Shown piece by piece: positions 22,739 through 35,518 of a stretch of 64,000 nt of DNA (within the stretch, counting starts at the first letter, position 1; each line of letters opens with the position of its first letter). The notes under the pieces were generated by a model that worked only from the letters and a program-made list of their open reading frames with translations, was not told where the DNA came from and did no database searches. Origin of the DNA: Cedecea lapagei. GTDB lineage: Bacteria; Pseudomonadota; Gammaproteobacteria; Enterobacterales; Enterobacteriaceae. The stretch lies in contig NZ_LR134201.1 in NCBI RefSeq assembly GCF_900635955.1, forward strand, positions 3,968,001 through 4,032,000, written 5' to 3'. Made by a program: the position numbers and the translations under genes.

Positions 22739-23400
22739 CTGGGGATATGCCAGGAATCCCCTCATAAATAACGCCACTGTTTTTAGGTCAACAAACTAAT
22801 AACCCTGACCTCAAATATGCTCCAGTCATAATCAGGAATAACCGGCTGGATAAGCCGCAGTTCCACGCCATGCTCAAAGGCCATTGATCCTGCGACCGCC
22901 AGCCAGTGCGTCCATAACGAAATCCCTCTACCTGGTCAGCTGGCAGATAGCCCCGGAACGTAACTCCTGCGCTACATTAGACGTTCAGGTCATTCTGTCC
23001 AGCGCTTATGGCTTGCGCACATTTTGCTTTAAGGTATCGACTAACACATAGTAGTATCCACATAAAAAAAATGGATAAACCACTTTTACCATACAGCCTA
23101 TGTGGATAATCAACTTGCCCTGGCTCCATCAGTTGCCAACTCCACCACGTATAGAGCCTGCGGCCCTGCCGCATGGTCATCCCAGATGCTGAAGGATTGT
23201 TGAAAAACTTTCCAGCCTGCCAGCAGCCACGGCCTCAGGCATCTGGAACATGTCCTCAAGCTGACAGAGAAACTGCGACAGGCAGGCATAACGATTTAGC
23301 CTTGCGATCGCGGGCAGAAGCTCCTTATGTGACAGGCGATTGACTCAAAATAGTTCACAGAATCAATTAGTATTTTTTATGGTTAATACAAGGATGAAAT
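22739..23400. other. gene-poor stretch with decayed fragments
   Basis: About 660 bp without a convincing gene. On the minus strand around 22790-22890 one frame reads MAFEHGVELRLIQP, which recalls the second conserved block of IS3-type transposases but is isolated and out of frame with its surroundings. An open frame on the minus strand at 22977-23180 (67 codons) has no recognisable features. The last ~60 bp before 23401 hold the yagU leader. The stretch looks like decayed mobile DNA. Confidence 0.45.
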
Positions 23401-24015
23401 ATGAACATATTTGAACAAACTCCAAAAAACCGCAGACACTATGGTTTGGCCATCATTATTGGCCTGATTGCAGGTGTCGTTTCAGCGTTCGTAAAATGGG
23501 GCGCAGAAGTTCCTCTGCCTCCCCGTAGCCCGGCTGACATGTTCAACGCTGCCTGCGGTCCGGAATCATTGATCAGAGCCGCCGGACAGATTGATTGCTC
23601 CCGTAATTTCCTTAATCCGCCATATGTTTTTTTGCGTGACTGGCTGGGGCTTGCTGACCCCAACGCTGCCGTTTATACGTTTGCCGGACATGTCTTCAAC
23701 TGGGTAGGTGTGACTCACATTATCTTTTCGATTGTTTTCGCCGTCGGCTATTGTGTTGTCGCTGAAGTTTTTCCGAAAATAAAACTCTGGCAAGGGTTAC
23801 TGGCTGGCTTACTGGCACAGCTGTTCGTCCATATGATTTCTTTCCCTCTTCTGGGGCTTACCCCGCCTCTTTTCGACCTTCCGTGGTATGAAAATGTATC
23901 AGAAATCTTTGGTCATTTAGTCTGGTTCTGGTCCATTGAAATTATTCGAAGGGATCTACGTAACAGAATTACGCATGAGCCTGATCCTGAAGTGCCTCTG
24001 GGTTCAACCAGATAA
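23401..24015 (+). CDS. yagU: inner membrane protein YagU (DUF1440)
   Basis: 204 residues, nearly identical over its whole length to E. coli YagU ([15 protein letters not shown] start, DPEVPLGS..R end). Three or four membrane segments (~14-32, ~100-122, ~130-150, ~165-183). In E. coli it contributes to acid resistance; the molecular function is unknown. Here it is the only intact gene between two 40-bp copies of the ileX terminator, so it appears to be the cargo of, or a survivor within, a small inserted block. In E. coli K-12 it lies elsewhere, close to the CP4-6 prophage. Confidence 0.92.
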   Translation: MNIFEQTPKNRRHYGLAIIIGLIAGVVSAFVKWGAEVPLPPRSPADMFNAACGPESLIRAAGQIDCSRNFLNPPYVFLRDWLGLADPNAAVYTFAGHVFNWVGVTHIIFSIVFAVGYCVVAEVFPKIKLWQGLLAGLLAQLFVHMISFPLLGLTPPLFDLPWYENVSEIFGHLVWFWSIEIIRRDLRNRITHEPDPEVPLGSTR

Positions 24016-24127
24016 GTTTGTCCGTAAGGGATGGTGTTGTCATGGCGCCATTTCTATTACTTGAACCGCCCCGGTTAGCCATACAGGATCAATCACCACT
24101 TCCCCGGAAGGGAGTTTAGGGGTGACA

Positions 24128-24167
24128 ACAAAAAAAGCTGACGATCTCTCGTCAGCTTTTTGCTTTT
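24128..24167. repeat. 40-bp direct repeat, right copy (duplicate of ileX terminator)
   Basis: Identical over 40 bp to 22699-22738. Works as a hairpin terminator between yagU and the convergent yoaC. With the left copy it brackets 22739-24127. Confidence 0.9.
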
Positions 24168-24188
24168 TCGGGTTACAGGATAGTCAGT

Positions 24189-24488
24189 TCACACCAACGC
24201 CCGGAGCTCTTCCTTCATGTAGGAGGAGAAATATTCAGGGTTTTTAATGATGACACGGCCGCCGGACTCAATTCTATTTGCCCAGTCGGCTACTTTTTTC
24301 GTGAAATCTGCGTTCCACCCCTCCTGAACGCCCCGCGCCGTTACATCGGCAGCGCTAGCCGGGACGCCAAGCTGCTTCAGGTACCTGAACATTCCCTTCG
24401 CAGTGCTTTCATCCATAGGATGCGGCACGGATGCCGACGTGTTCATACCGCCAATGAAGTCTAATGCTTTATCAATCGCTGTTGGCAT
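24189..24488 (-). CDS. yoaC: DUF1889 family protein, YoaC-like
   Basis: 99 residues without signal or membrane segment. The pattern (DKAL.FI..M.TSASVPHPMD, then LGVPASAADVTAR and a C-terminal IKNPEYFSSYMKEELRALV) is what I recall of E. coli YoaC, a DUF1889 protein of unknown function. ATG at 24488 with AAGGA upstream. Own promoter in the 164-bp gap after the chemoreceptor gene; ends at the right copy of the 40-bp repeat. Confidence 0.75.
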   Translation of the reverse strand: MPTAIDKALDFIGGMNTSASVPHPMDESTAKGMFRYLKQLGVPASAADVTARGVQEGWNADFTKKVADWANRIESGGRVIIKNPEYFSSYMKEELRALV

Positions 24489-24652
24489 AATTTATCCTTA
24501 AAATTAACCACTTAATCAATAAGACTTACTACGCGATATCAAATGTACCATTAATTAAACTTCATTTTTTCGCAGTCAGTCACGTTTGAGGCCATACAGG
24601 CCTCACGCCGCGCGAGAATGCTACCATTTAACAAAAACCGGAAGAGAATCGC

Positions 24653-26344
24653 CTAGAACTTCACCCAGTTATCGGAGCTACCTCCGCCCGCAGCAAGCGC
24701 AGGTTTGCTCGTGACTAAAGCGGGAGCAGCCTGAACCAGACGCGCATTGGCGGCCGCAATAGCCTGCCCGGTATTAAAAATACTCATCAGTTGCACCAGT
24801 TTGGCGGCCTGATCGCTGAGGCTCTCCGCGGCGCTTGCTGACTCCTCCACCAACGCGGCGTTCTGCTGCGTCACCTGATCCAGCTGAGTAATCGCCACGT
24901 TGATCTGATCGATACCCTGCCCCTGCTCTTCCGTGGTCACACCAATCTCGGCGATAAGTCCGGCCACGCGGTGGGACTGCTGTACCAGCTCATCGATCGT
25001 CACGCCGGCAGAACTCACCATTTCCGATCCTTTAGTTACTGTTCGCATACTGTCCTCAATCAGAACTTTGATTTCACTGGCCGCAGAAGCAGAGCGCTGC
25101 GCCAGGGAACGAACTTCCCCGGCAACCACCGCAAAACCACGCCCGGACTCCCCCGCACGAGCGGCTTCAACGGCGGCATTTAGCGCCAGAATATTCGTCT
25201 GGAAGGCGATGCCGTCGATCACGCTGATGATATCGCCTATTTTTTGCGAGCTATCGCTGATTTCCTGCATGGTCAGCACCAGATTATTGACGGCATTTCC
25301 GCTTTGGGTTGCCGTTTCACTTGCCGAATTTGCCAGACGGGTTGCGGCGCGCACCGTCTCAGCGTTCTGCTGGATGGTCTGGCTCATTTGCTCCATCGAG
25401 GCCGCCGTTTCCTGCAGGCTGGCCGCCTGCTCTTCGGTACGCTGGCTGAGGTCGGTACTGCCGGCCGCAATTTCGCTGGCGCCGATTGAAATAGAGTGGC
25501 TGCTATCACGCACCTCACGAACAATTTCCAACAGGCGGTTGCGCATGCTCTCCATAGCGGCGAGCAAGCTTCTGCTGTCGCCGTTTTTCAACGCCACGGC
25601 GGTATTGAGCTGCCCCTCAGAAACCTGTTTGGCAACGGAGAAGGCATAAGCTGGCTCACCGCCAAGCTGACCTTTAACCGCACGCGCAATTCCCCAGGCA
25701 ATCAAAGATCCTATAACTGCGCTGATAATCGTTATCACCAGCAGCAGGTTCCCTGAGAAGTGGGCTTCATCAACATAGTTGCGCGACATGGCTACCGTGG
25801 TACCTGAGTGGTCGCCAATCATCTCGCTCAGCGCATCGAGCACTCTGGCCTGCGGGCCGATCACTTCATTGATCACCAGCGCCCGGGCTGCATCGTACTG
25901 CCCCGCAGCGCTCACACTCATCACCTTGCGCAGCGCCTGGGAATAGGCCGGGCGTACCTTGTTCAGATTGTCGAACAGCTCGCGGGAGCGCTTCAGCTTC
26001 AGCGCCTTATCCAGCTGCTTTAAAAGAACGTTGTTGTCGGTGATGCGCTTTTCGAGCAGCAGGTTGGTTTTTGTAATGTAGTCCCGGCTCTCAGCTTCGG
26101 TGTGCGGCAACGTTGTGAACAGCGCCATGTCACGAATATCGTGGGCATTGTCCGTGATATTATCTTTAATTTTAACGATCAGCAGCAAATTCACCAGGCG
26201 GACATTCGCTGCGTAATTAAGGTTATTTCCAACAGAAACCAGCTGCATTCTGGCAAATAGTGCGACAAAGAATCCAATGGCGATGACCAGCGCAAAGCCG
26301 GCACCCAGCATGGTGCTGAGCCGCATATTTTTCAGTTTATTCAT
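24653..26344 (-). CDS. methyl-accepting chemotaxis protein
   Basis: 563-residue transmembrane chemoreceptor. TM1 ~12-31, periplasmic four-helix-bundle ligand domain (~35-190), TM2 ~193-214, HAMP (~215-268), then the methylated and signalling helical hairpin with the conserved tip around ~385-410 ([20 protein letters not shown]). The C-terminus NWVKF fits the xWxxF pentapeptide that tethers CheR and CheB in high-abundance receptors (NWETF in Tar and Tsr). The ligand cannot be predicted. It is monocistronic, with no che genes in the window. Confidence 0.93.
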   Translation of the reverse strand: MNKLKNMRLSTMLGAGFALVIAIGFFVALFARMQLVSVGNNLNYAANVRLVNLLLIVKIKDNITDNAHDIRDMALFTTLPHTEAESRDYITKTNLLLEKRITDNNVLLKQLDKALKLKRSRELFDNLNKVRPAYSQALRKVMSVSAAGQYDAARALVINEVIGPQARVLDALSEMIGDHSGTTVAMSRNYVDEAHFSGNLLLVITIISAVIGSLIAWGIARAVKGQLGGEPAYAFSVAKQVSEGQLNTAVALKNGDSRSLLAAMESMRNRLLEIVREVRDSSHSISIGASEIAAGSTDLSQRTEEQAASLQETAASMEQMSQTIQQNAETVRAATRLANSASETATQSGNAVNNLVLTMQEISDSSQKIGDIISVIDGIAFQTNILALNAAVEAARAGESGRGFAVVAGEVRSLAQRSASAASEIKVLIEDSMRTVTKGSEMVSSAGVTIDELVQQSHRVAGLIAEIGVTTEEQGQGIDQINVAITQLDQVTQQNAALVEESASAAESLSDQAAKLVQLMSIFNTGQAIAAANARLVQAAPALVTSKPALAAGGGSSDNWVKF

Positions 26345-26640
26345 AAATCCCTCTGAGCTTTTATGGTTGTATCGCAGGCAATAAGAGGAGGTAATCGGTA
26401 GAAATCACATCAACGGTTGCGGCGGTATATTTTTAATTATCGGATTTTTTATCGGCAGCTTCCGAGACTTCTTTAGTCATTATTTATAACTCCTGAGCGG
26501 CATAAAATAATGACAGAGCGATGACAAGAAATGAATGAAAAATATATTAAATGAAATTAAAACTACTATTTTTGGGAGTGGCAGCCCCGCCCCACTCTGT
26601 GGTTAACGGAGCTGAAATTAATGTTTCCCGTGCGGATTAA
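26345..26640. other. intergenic region, nothing recognised
   Basis: 296 AT-rich bases that hold the chemoreceptor promoter (leftward) and the 3' flank of the cupin gene. No gene or clear hairpin seen. Confidence 0.4.
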
Positions 26641-27090
26641 TTATTTATCTGCGATGAAATGGTCGTCATCACCCACCGGGATATACACGCGTACCCACTC
26701 CTTCCCGTCGACGATATCCCAGCTGTGCCCTTCGCCCTCAGTATCGGCTGCAAGCAGCACCGTGCCTGGTTCGAGAATAAACGTAGAGCCGTCGCTCACC
26801 CTGAATCTGAGCTTGCCTTTGAGGGGCACTACGTACTGTTTTTTAGGCGCTGGATGCACGCCTTTCTGCCACTCTTCAAAGGTGTTACTGAAATAGAGTC
26901 CCTGAGAGGAGAGCTTTGCCAGGGAAGGAATAGAGCCTTTCACAAATGCAGAGTGATTCTCTGGCGTATTAATGAGTTTGATGGCCGGAATACGGTGTTC
27001 ACTGCCGTCTTTTTTAGACTCTTCGGCATGCCCAACCATTGCAATCAACAACCCTGCAGTCGCCAGCACAAGCCGTGCTATTTTCTTCAT
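26641..27090 (-). CDS. exported cupin-domain protein
   Basis: 149 residues. Signal peptide MKKIARLVLATAGLLIAMVG ending HAEE (~1-24), so probably periplasmic. The mature part contains a small beta-barrel cupin pattern: KKQYVVPLKGKLRFRVSDGS, then ILEPGTVLLAADTEGEGHSW, near residues 85-125. Only one clear His of the usual cupin metal motif (GHSW) stands out, so metal binding is uncertain. The ATG at 27090 is preferred because it begins the signal peptide; the frame is open upstream to 27201. Function unknown. Confidence 0.75.
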   Translation of the reverse strand: MKKIARLVLATAGLLIAMVGHAEESKKDGSEHRIPAIKLINTPENHSAFVKGSIPSLAKLSSQGLYFSNTFEEWQKGVHPAPKKQYVVPLKGKLRFRVSDGSTFILEPGTVLLAADTEGEGHSWDIVDGKEWVRVYIPVGDDDHFIADK

Positions 27091-27488
27091 GATAATGTCC
27101 AGCGTTAATTTCACCTGGAGCCATTCTGTGGAATAACTCACCTGGATAAAAAATAAATGTCGGGCTAGTACATCAGAGGCCGTAGATTTCGTCAACATCA
27201 TACGCCATAAGTTTATTTAGTTAATAAATTAAATATAAATACAGAAAATGAGTCAGATTAAAACCAGAGCTTTATCGTCACTATTTATTTAAAGTGAGGG
27301 GAGATTCAACTCGCATTAAACCAAAAAAGAATGACTAATAGCTAAATAAGCTAATCACAGGTAGTGATAACAAAAATTTAGCTTATAACAAGAAGAAAAG
27401 CGGGCATTCGGGCAAGCTGGCGGGGAGGCTAAAATTAAAAACGCCGGCTTTCAAAAGCCAGCGTTCAGTCTGTCAGCATTACAGATTA
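27091..27488. other. intergenic region with terminator
   Basis: AT-rich 398 bp between the cupin gene (leftward promoter) and the GH1 gene end. Apart from the hairpin at 27430-27468 I see nothing. Confidence 0.5.
27430..27468 (-). terminator. terminator of the GH1/ROK operon
   Basis: Stem AACGCCGGCTT / AAGCCAGCGTT with a TCAA loop; on the minus strand it runs into TTTTTAATTTT. Twenty bases after the GH1 stop. Confidence 0.8.
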
Positions 27489-29823
<2,335 letters not shown>

Positions 29824-30233
29824 ACGGTTAATTCCTCCTGCATATTTCCGACACGGGATTTATTTCCGCTATAGCACAGAAATTATTTCTGTCCCGGTCA
29901 TATACATGCCTGGTAAAAGGAGTGTAAGAAGATTGACGGTTCCAGTTTTTAATTTTCAGCTGCGATGACGAAGAAAATATTAATCAATGGCAGACGCATC
30001 AGGCAATAGGCGGGGCATCCCGGACTGAACAACTTTTGAACCTGTTAAAAATCAGGATATACAGCGAGTTAAATCCACTTTTCAGCCTGCAGGGGGAACA
30101 GGTTCACTTTAATGGATATTACTGAACCTCTTTTTAAAGCAGAACTGTGACCGACGTTGCGAATGAGCGACCCACAGCCCCCCTCTCTGACCCGGCACTG
30201 TGCCGCGGCAGACGGGCTTTTCGCCCGCAGCGG
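29824..30233. other. 410-bp intergenic region upstream of the bglK operon
   Basis: Holds the bglK promoter (leftward) and the 3' flank of the GntR gene. The 12-mer ACTTTTGAACCT at 30032-30043 recurs exactly at 30940-30951, and related AGGTTCA/TGAACCT words occur at 30100-30106 and 30123-30129. These may be regulator sites; no gene seen. Confidence 0.4.
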
Positions 30234-30941
30234 CTAGCCCGCCTTGCGGGGCAGGAAGTACTTCACCTGGAATTCGAACACGTTAGTGTAGAGGATCGAG
30301 TAATCAATCGGGCTGTGGCTTGCGTCAACGGACTGCGTTTCCATACGGATGATGGGATCGCGGGTGCTGATGTGCAGCATTTTGGCAATCTCGGTTGACG
30401 GGAGAACGGGCTGGAACGCCTCGTAGCAGCCGTGAATTTTTACGCCGCATTCGTCTTCAATGTAGGAAAATTTCGAGCGCTTCATGTGATTGACCGTCAG
30501 GTCAGGGAAGCGGTTCACTGACAGCCAGGTCTCCTCCAGCTGCATCGGCACATTGTCGATATGGCGCAATCTTTTGGCGTAATAAACCGGCTCGCCGATG
30601 GCCAGCTGCAGGCGGCTCGCGATCTCTTCCGATGCCTGCTGCAGCTCAAATCTCAGCACCTGGCTGGACGGTTTTTTCCCCTCACTTCTGGCAATCTCCG
30701 TAAAGCTGTCCAGGTGAGTGACCGAAGCCTGAAAATGCTTATTACGCACATAGGTACCAGAGCCATGCCTGCGCTCGATAAGTGCCTCATCCTCTAATAC
30801 TTTCAGTGCCTTACGTAAAGTATTGCGAGAGACATTATAGAATTCAGCGAGCTCTTTTTCCGCAGGGAGGATGTCGCCGATACTGTAAGTCGGGCTGCTG
30901 ATCCTGCTTTTTAGTAAGTTAACAACATCTTTGTAAACCAC
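30234..30941 (-). CDS. GntR/HutC-family transcriptional regulator (UTRA ligand domain)
   Basis: 235 residues. N-terminal GntR winged helix (~8-66: PAEKELAEFYNVSRNTLRKA, then GSGTYV), followed by a UTRA effector domain (~85-230) of the kind that binds sugar phosphates (BglR/YidP/TreR-like). Start is GTG at 30941 with a perfect AAGGAGG site 8 bp upstream. Divergent from the PTS genes and pointing toward the bglK-glycosidase operon, so it is the likely local regulator of the beta-glucoside module. Binding site not proven. Confidence 0.9.
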   Translation of the reverse strand: MVYKDVVNLLKSRISSPTYSIGDILPAEKELAEFYNVSRNTLRKALKVLEDEALIERRHGSGTYVRNKHFQASVTHLDSFTEIARSEGKKPSSQVLRFELQQASEEIASRLQLAIGEPVYYAKRLRHIDNVPMQLEETWLSVNRFPDLTVNHMKRSKFSYIEDECGVKIHGCYEAFQPVLPSTEIAKMLHISTRDPIIRMETQSVDASHSPIDYSILYTNVFEFQVKYFLPRKAG

Positions 30942-31136
30942 TTTTGAACCTCCTTAATGCCTTTATAAACAATCAATTACTATCTCATCCATATCAAAAG
31001 CTCAATACACGTTCATTTTTTTACTTATTTTTGCACCACTCGGGGGTGACTAACTGTGATCGAAATGGCAGATGAATAAATTGATATTCTTTAAGTTAGC
31101 CCCTGACTGATTATCAACAAAGCATTAAGGCGAAAA

Positions 31137-31451
31137 ATGAAAAATATATTATTGGTTTGTGCGGCAGGCATGTCCACCAGTATGCTGGTTAAAAGAATGC
31201 AGGATCACGCAGCGGCGGGAAATATTGAGGTTAATATTAACGCCCTGGCGATTGCAGAAGCGAAAGAAAGAATAAAGAAAAATGAAGCCGATGTGATCCT
31301 GCTGGGTCCTCAGGTTCGTTTCCAAAAAAATGAAATCGAGGAAATTGCTCAGGGAAAAATTCCTGTGTCGGTAATCGATATGAAACATTATGGGCAAATG
31401 GATGGAAAGTTCGTGCTCGATACTGCTATAGGCCTGCTCAACGGCCACTAA
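31137..31451 (+). CDS. PTS lactose/cellobiose-type IIB component
   Basis: 104-residue cytoplasmic phosphocarrier. The phosphorylated Cys is residue 8 in LLVCAAGMSTSML, the standard Lac/Cel IIB P-loop. It receives phosphate from a IIA domain and passes it to the sugar carried by IIC. Followed 131 bp later by the IIC gene, then the porin. No IIA gene is present nearby. Confidence 0.93.
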   Translation: MKNILLVCAAGMSTSMLVKRMQDHAAAGNIEVNINALAIAEAKERIKKNEADVILLGPQVRFQKNEIEEIAQGKIPVSVIDMKHYGQMDGKFVLDTAIGLLNGH

Positions 31452-31582
31452 TTCTGTGCTATCAAAATAATAACTTACTGATAAATTGATGAGGTTTATC
31501 GTCGTATTTCCTTTCGTCAGCAAAGGGGATTGCTCGATAAATTTACATCTCCATCAATATCTCTCATTATAAAGGGCGCATC

Positions 31583-32905
31583 ATGAGTATAATGAATGCC
31601 TTTGAGCGCGGCATGGAAAAACTTCTTGTTCCTGTTGCGATTAAATTAAACTCTCAGATACACGTCTCGGCCATCCGTGATGCTTTTATTTTATCTTTTC
31701 CTATCGTAATGGCCAGTTCGCTGATCGTACTGATCAACTTTGCCATTCTTTCCCCGGATGGTTTTATTGCTTCACTGCTCCATCTTGGCGTCCTTTTCCC
31801 TAATTTAGCGGAAGCCCAAAACATATTTTCACCGGTCATGAACGGGTCGGTTAATATTATGTCGATCATGATTGCCTTCCTGGTCGCACGTAATATCGCT
31901 ATCAGCTATCAGCAGGACGACCTGCTATGCGGTCTGACCGCTATCGGCGCGTTCTTTGTCGTCTATACGCCTTATCAGATGATGGGTGGGCAATCGTACC
32001 TGACGACCCAGTATCTTGGGCCCCAGGGGCTATTTGTCGCGGTGATTGTGGCGCTGATTACCGGGGAAATTTTCTGCCGCCTGGCGCGCAACCCGAAAAT
32101 TACCATCACCATGCCGGACGCCGTACCGCCTGCGGTAGCCCGCTCCTTTAAGGTGCTGATCCCTATTTTCTTCGTGATGATTTTCTTCTCGGTGCTGAAC
32201 TACTGCCTGACGAAAATCTCGCCTAACGGCCTGAACGAGCTGATTTATACCCTGATTCAGGCGCCGCTGAAAAACATGGGCACCAATATCGTCGCGGTGC
32301 TGGTGCTTGGCGTCGTCACCAACTTCCTGTGGGTGCTGGGTATTCACGGGCCGAACACCACGGCGGCCATTCGCGAGACGATTTTCTCCGAAGCTAACCT
32401 CGAAAACCTCTCTTTTGCCGCCTCCAACGGCACCACGTGGGGCGCGCCATACCCTATCACCTGGGGCAGCATTAACGACGCCTTCGCCAACTACGGCGGC
32501 TCGGGGATGACGCTCGGCCTGCTGCTGGCCATTTTTATCGCCTCCCGCCGCGCCGACTACCGAGATCTGGCCAAAATGGCCTTCGTGCCCGGTCTGTTTA
32601 ACATCAACGAACCGGTGATTTTCGGCCTGCCCATCGTGCTGAACCCGATCCTGATTATTCCGTTCATAATGGTGCCTTTCGTAAACTCTCTGGTCGGCTA
32701 CACCTTCGTGACGCTGGAGATTATTCCGCCAATTGCCTACGCCGTTCCCTGGACAACGCCAGGACCGCTTATCGCCTTCTTTGGCACCGGGGGGAACTGG
32801 ATGGCGCTGATTGTCGGGCTGCTGTGCCTGGCCATCTCCACGCTAATTTATTTACCGTTCGTTATGGCCGCCAATAAGGTAAATGCAGCGCAGGCGGCGC
32901 AGTAA
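31583..32905 (+). CDS. PTS lactose/cellobiose-type IIC permease
   Basis: 440-residue inner membrane permease with about ten hydrophobic segments, TIGR00410-type (Cel/Chb family) by overall pattern. The substrate-binding region NINEPVIFGLPIVLNPILII near 335-355 carries the conserved NEP and G.P motifs of this family. Together with the IIB protein it imports and phosphorylates a beta-glucoside, giving the substrate of the GH1 enzyme. ATG at 31583 is preceded by AAAGGG. Confidence 0.93.
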   Translation: MSIMNAFERGMEKLLVPVAIKLNSQIHVSAIRDAFILSFPIVMASSLIVLINFAILSPDGFIASLLHLGVLFPNLAEAQNIFSPVMNGSVNIMSIMIAFLVARNIAISYQQDDLLCGLTAIGAFFVVYTPYQMMGGQSYLTTQYLGPQGLFVAVIVALITGEIFCRLARNPKITITMPDAVPPAVARSFKVLIPIFFVMIFFSVLNYCLTKISPNGLNELIYTLIQAPLKNMGTNIVAVLVLGVVTNFLWVLGIHGPNTTAAIRETIFSEANLENLSFAASNGTTWGAPYPITWGSINDAFANYGGSGMTLGLLLAIFIASRRADYRDLAKMAFVPGLFNINEPVIFGLPIVLNPILIIPFIMVPFVNSLVGYTFVTLEIIPPIAYAVPWTTPGPLIAFFGTGGNWMALIVGLLCLAISTLIYLPFVMAANKVNAAQAAQ

Positions 32906-32931
32906 TAAATAAACCGATGATAGCAATTTAA

Positions 32932-34668
<1,737 letters not shown>

Positions 34669-34688
34669 TTCTCGGCCGCTAAGCGCAT

Positions 34689-34723
34689 AAAAAACCCGTC
34701 TACCAAGACGGGTTTTTCTTTTT
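34689..34723. terminator. bidirectional terminator
   Basis: Stem AAAACCCGTC / GACGGGTTTT with a TACCAA loop and T-runs on both sides, between the convergent porin and histidine phosphatase genes. Confidence 0.9.
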
Positions 34724-34726
34724 CTG

Positions 34727-35311
34727 TCAGCTTGCGCCCGCGCAGCTGTCCGGCACGTTATTCAGCCCTTCAGCGCCGCGGGTGAAGGATTTAAAGCGCT
34801 GTTTATCATCCAGTTTGATGATGTAGAGCGAATCAAAATCACTGCCGGACCATTTTGGCACCACGGCAGGATCGCCGCCCGTTTTCGTCACCAGCTTTTG
34901 CGCCGCTATCACCAGGTTTTTATGCTCCCAGGAGACAAAGGTCAGGCGACCGCTGCTTTGGTTTTTCAGTAAGTCATCCACCAGCCCGTCCGTCTGCTCA
35001 GCGTGATAATGCAGGTCGATAGCCTGAGAAAGGCGAATAGCGGTCGGCGTGATGGTGGTTAGCGGGCGCAGCGAGCTGCCGGTTTTATTCTCTTTTGGCG
35101 CGGAGGCGTAGATAGCATCCGGTTTACCGTACTGGCTCAACAAAACCGACGGCAGCTGCAGCGCACGGTTTAGCCCTTTGCAGGTGAGCTGCCCGCTATT
35201 GTTAGCCGGCTTCTCTCCGTGGCGTAAGAACACTATCGTGCTGTCGGCCTTCGCTATCATCGGGGTCAATAAGGCACTGCTTAGCAATACCACAAGCGCT
35301 TTTTTGATCAT
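34727..35311 (-). CDS. exported histidine phosphatase superfamily protein
   Basis: 194 residues. Signal peptide MIKKALVVLLSSALLTPMIA (cleavage after AKA, ~22), then VFLRHGEKP near 29-37 carrying the catalytic RHG of the phosphoglycerate-mutase-like phosphatases. The second catalytic His is likely in SWEHKN near 132. Probably periplasmic. Start at ATG 35311, which begins the signal peptide; the frame is open to 35428. Substrate unknown. Confidence 0.8.
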   Translation of the reverse strand: MIKKALVVLLSSALLTPMIAKADSTIVFLRHGEKPANNSGQLTCKGLNRALQLPSVLLSQYGKPDAIYASAPKENKTGSSLRPLTTITPTAIRLSQAIDLHYHAEQTDGLVDDLLKNQSSGRLTFVSWEHKNLVIAAQKLVTKTGGDPAVVPKWSGSDFDSLYIIKLDDKQRFKSFTRGAEGLNNVPDSCAGAS

Positions 35312-35518
35312 CTTTTTCTCGTTTTTATCAGGGGACGAAGCGCCTAATATAAAGAATAAACCGTGCGATAAAACAAAACTTTGGTAAGCAGAAGTCACGC
35401 CAGCCGGGCCAGCTTCGCCGGTTAACAACCGGTTGCCGTTTTGCTATTCTGATGCCGCTTAACGCGATGATATATTCTATAAAAATCATTAAAAACAAAT
35501 AATTAATAAGGAGCAGCC

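Noticed and set aside
22977..23180. 67-codon minus-strand open frame beside ileX
   Set aside because: No family pattern, no convincing ribosome site, lies in decayed DNA.
22622..24188. Prophage or integrative element at ileX
   Set aside because: No integrase, phage or conjugation gene is present; only the duplicated terminator and yagU remain, so calling an active element is not supported.
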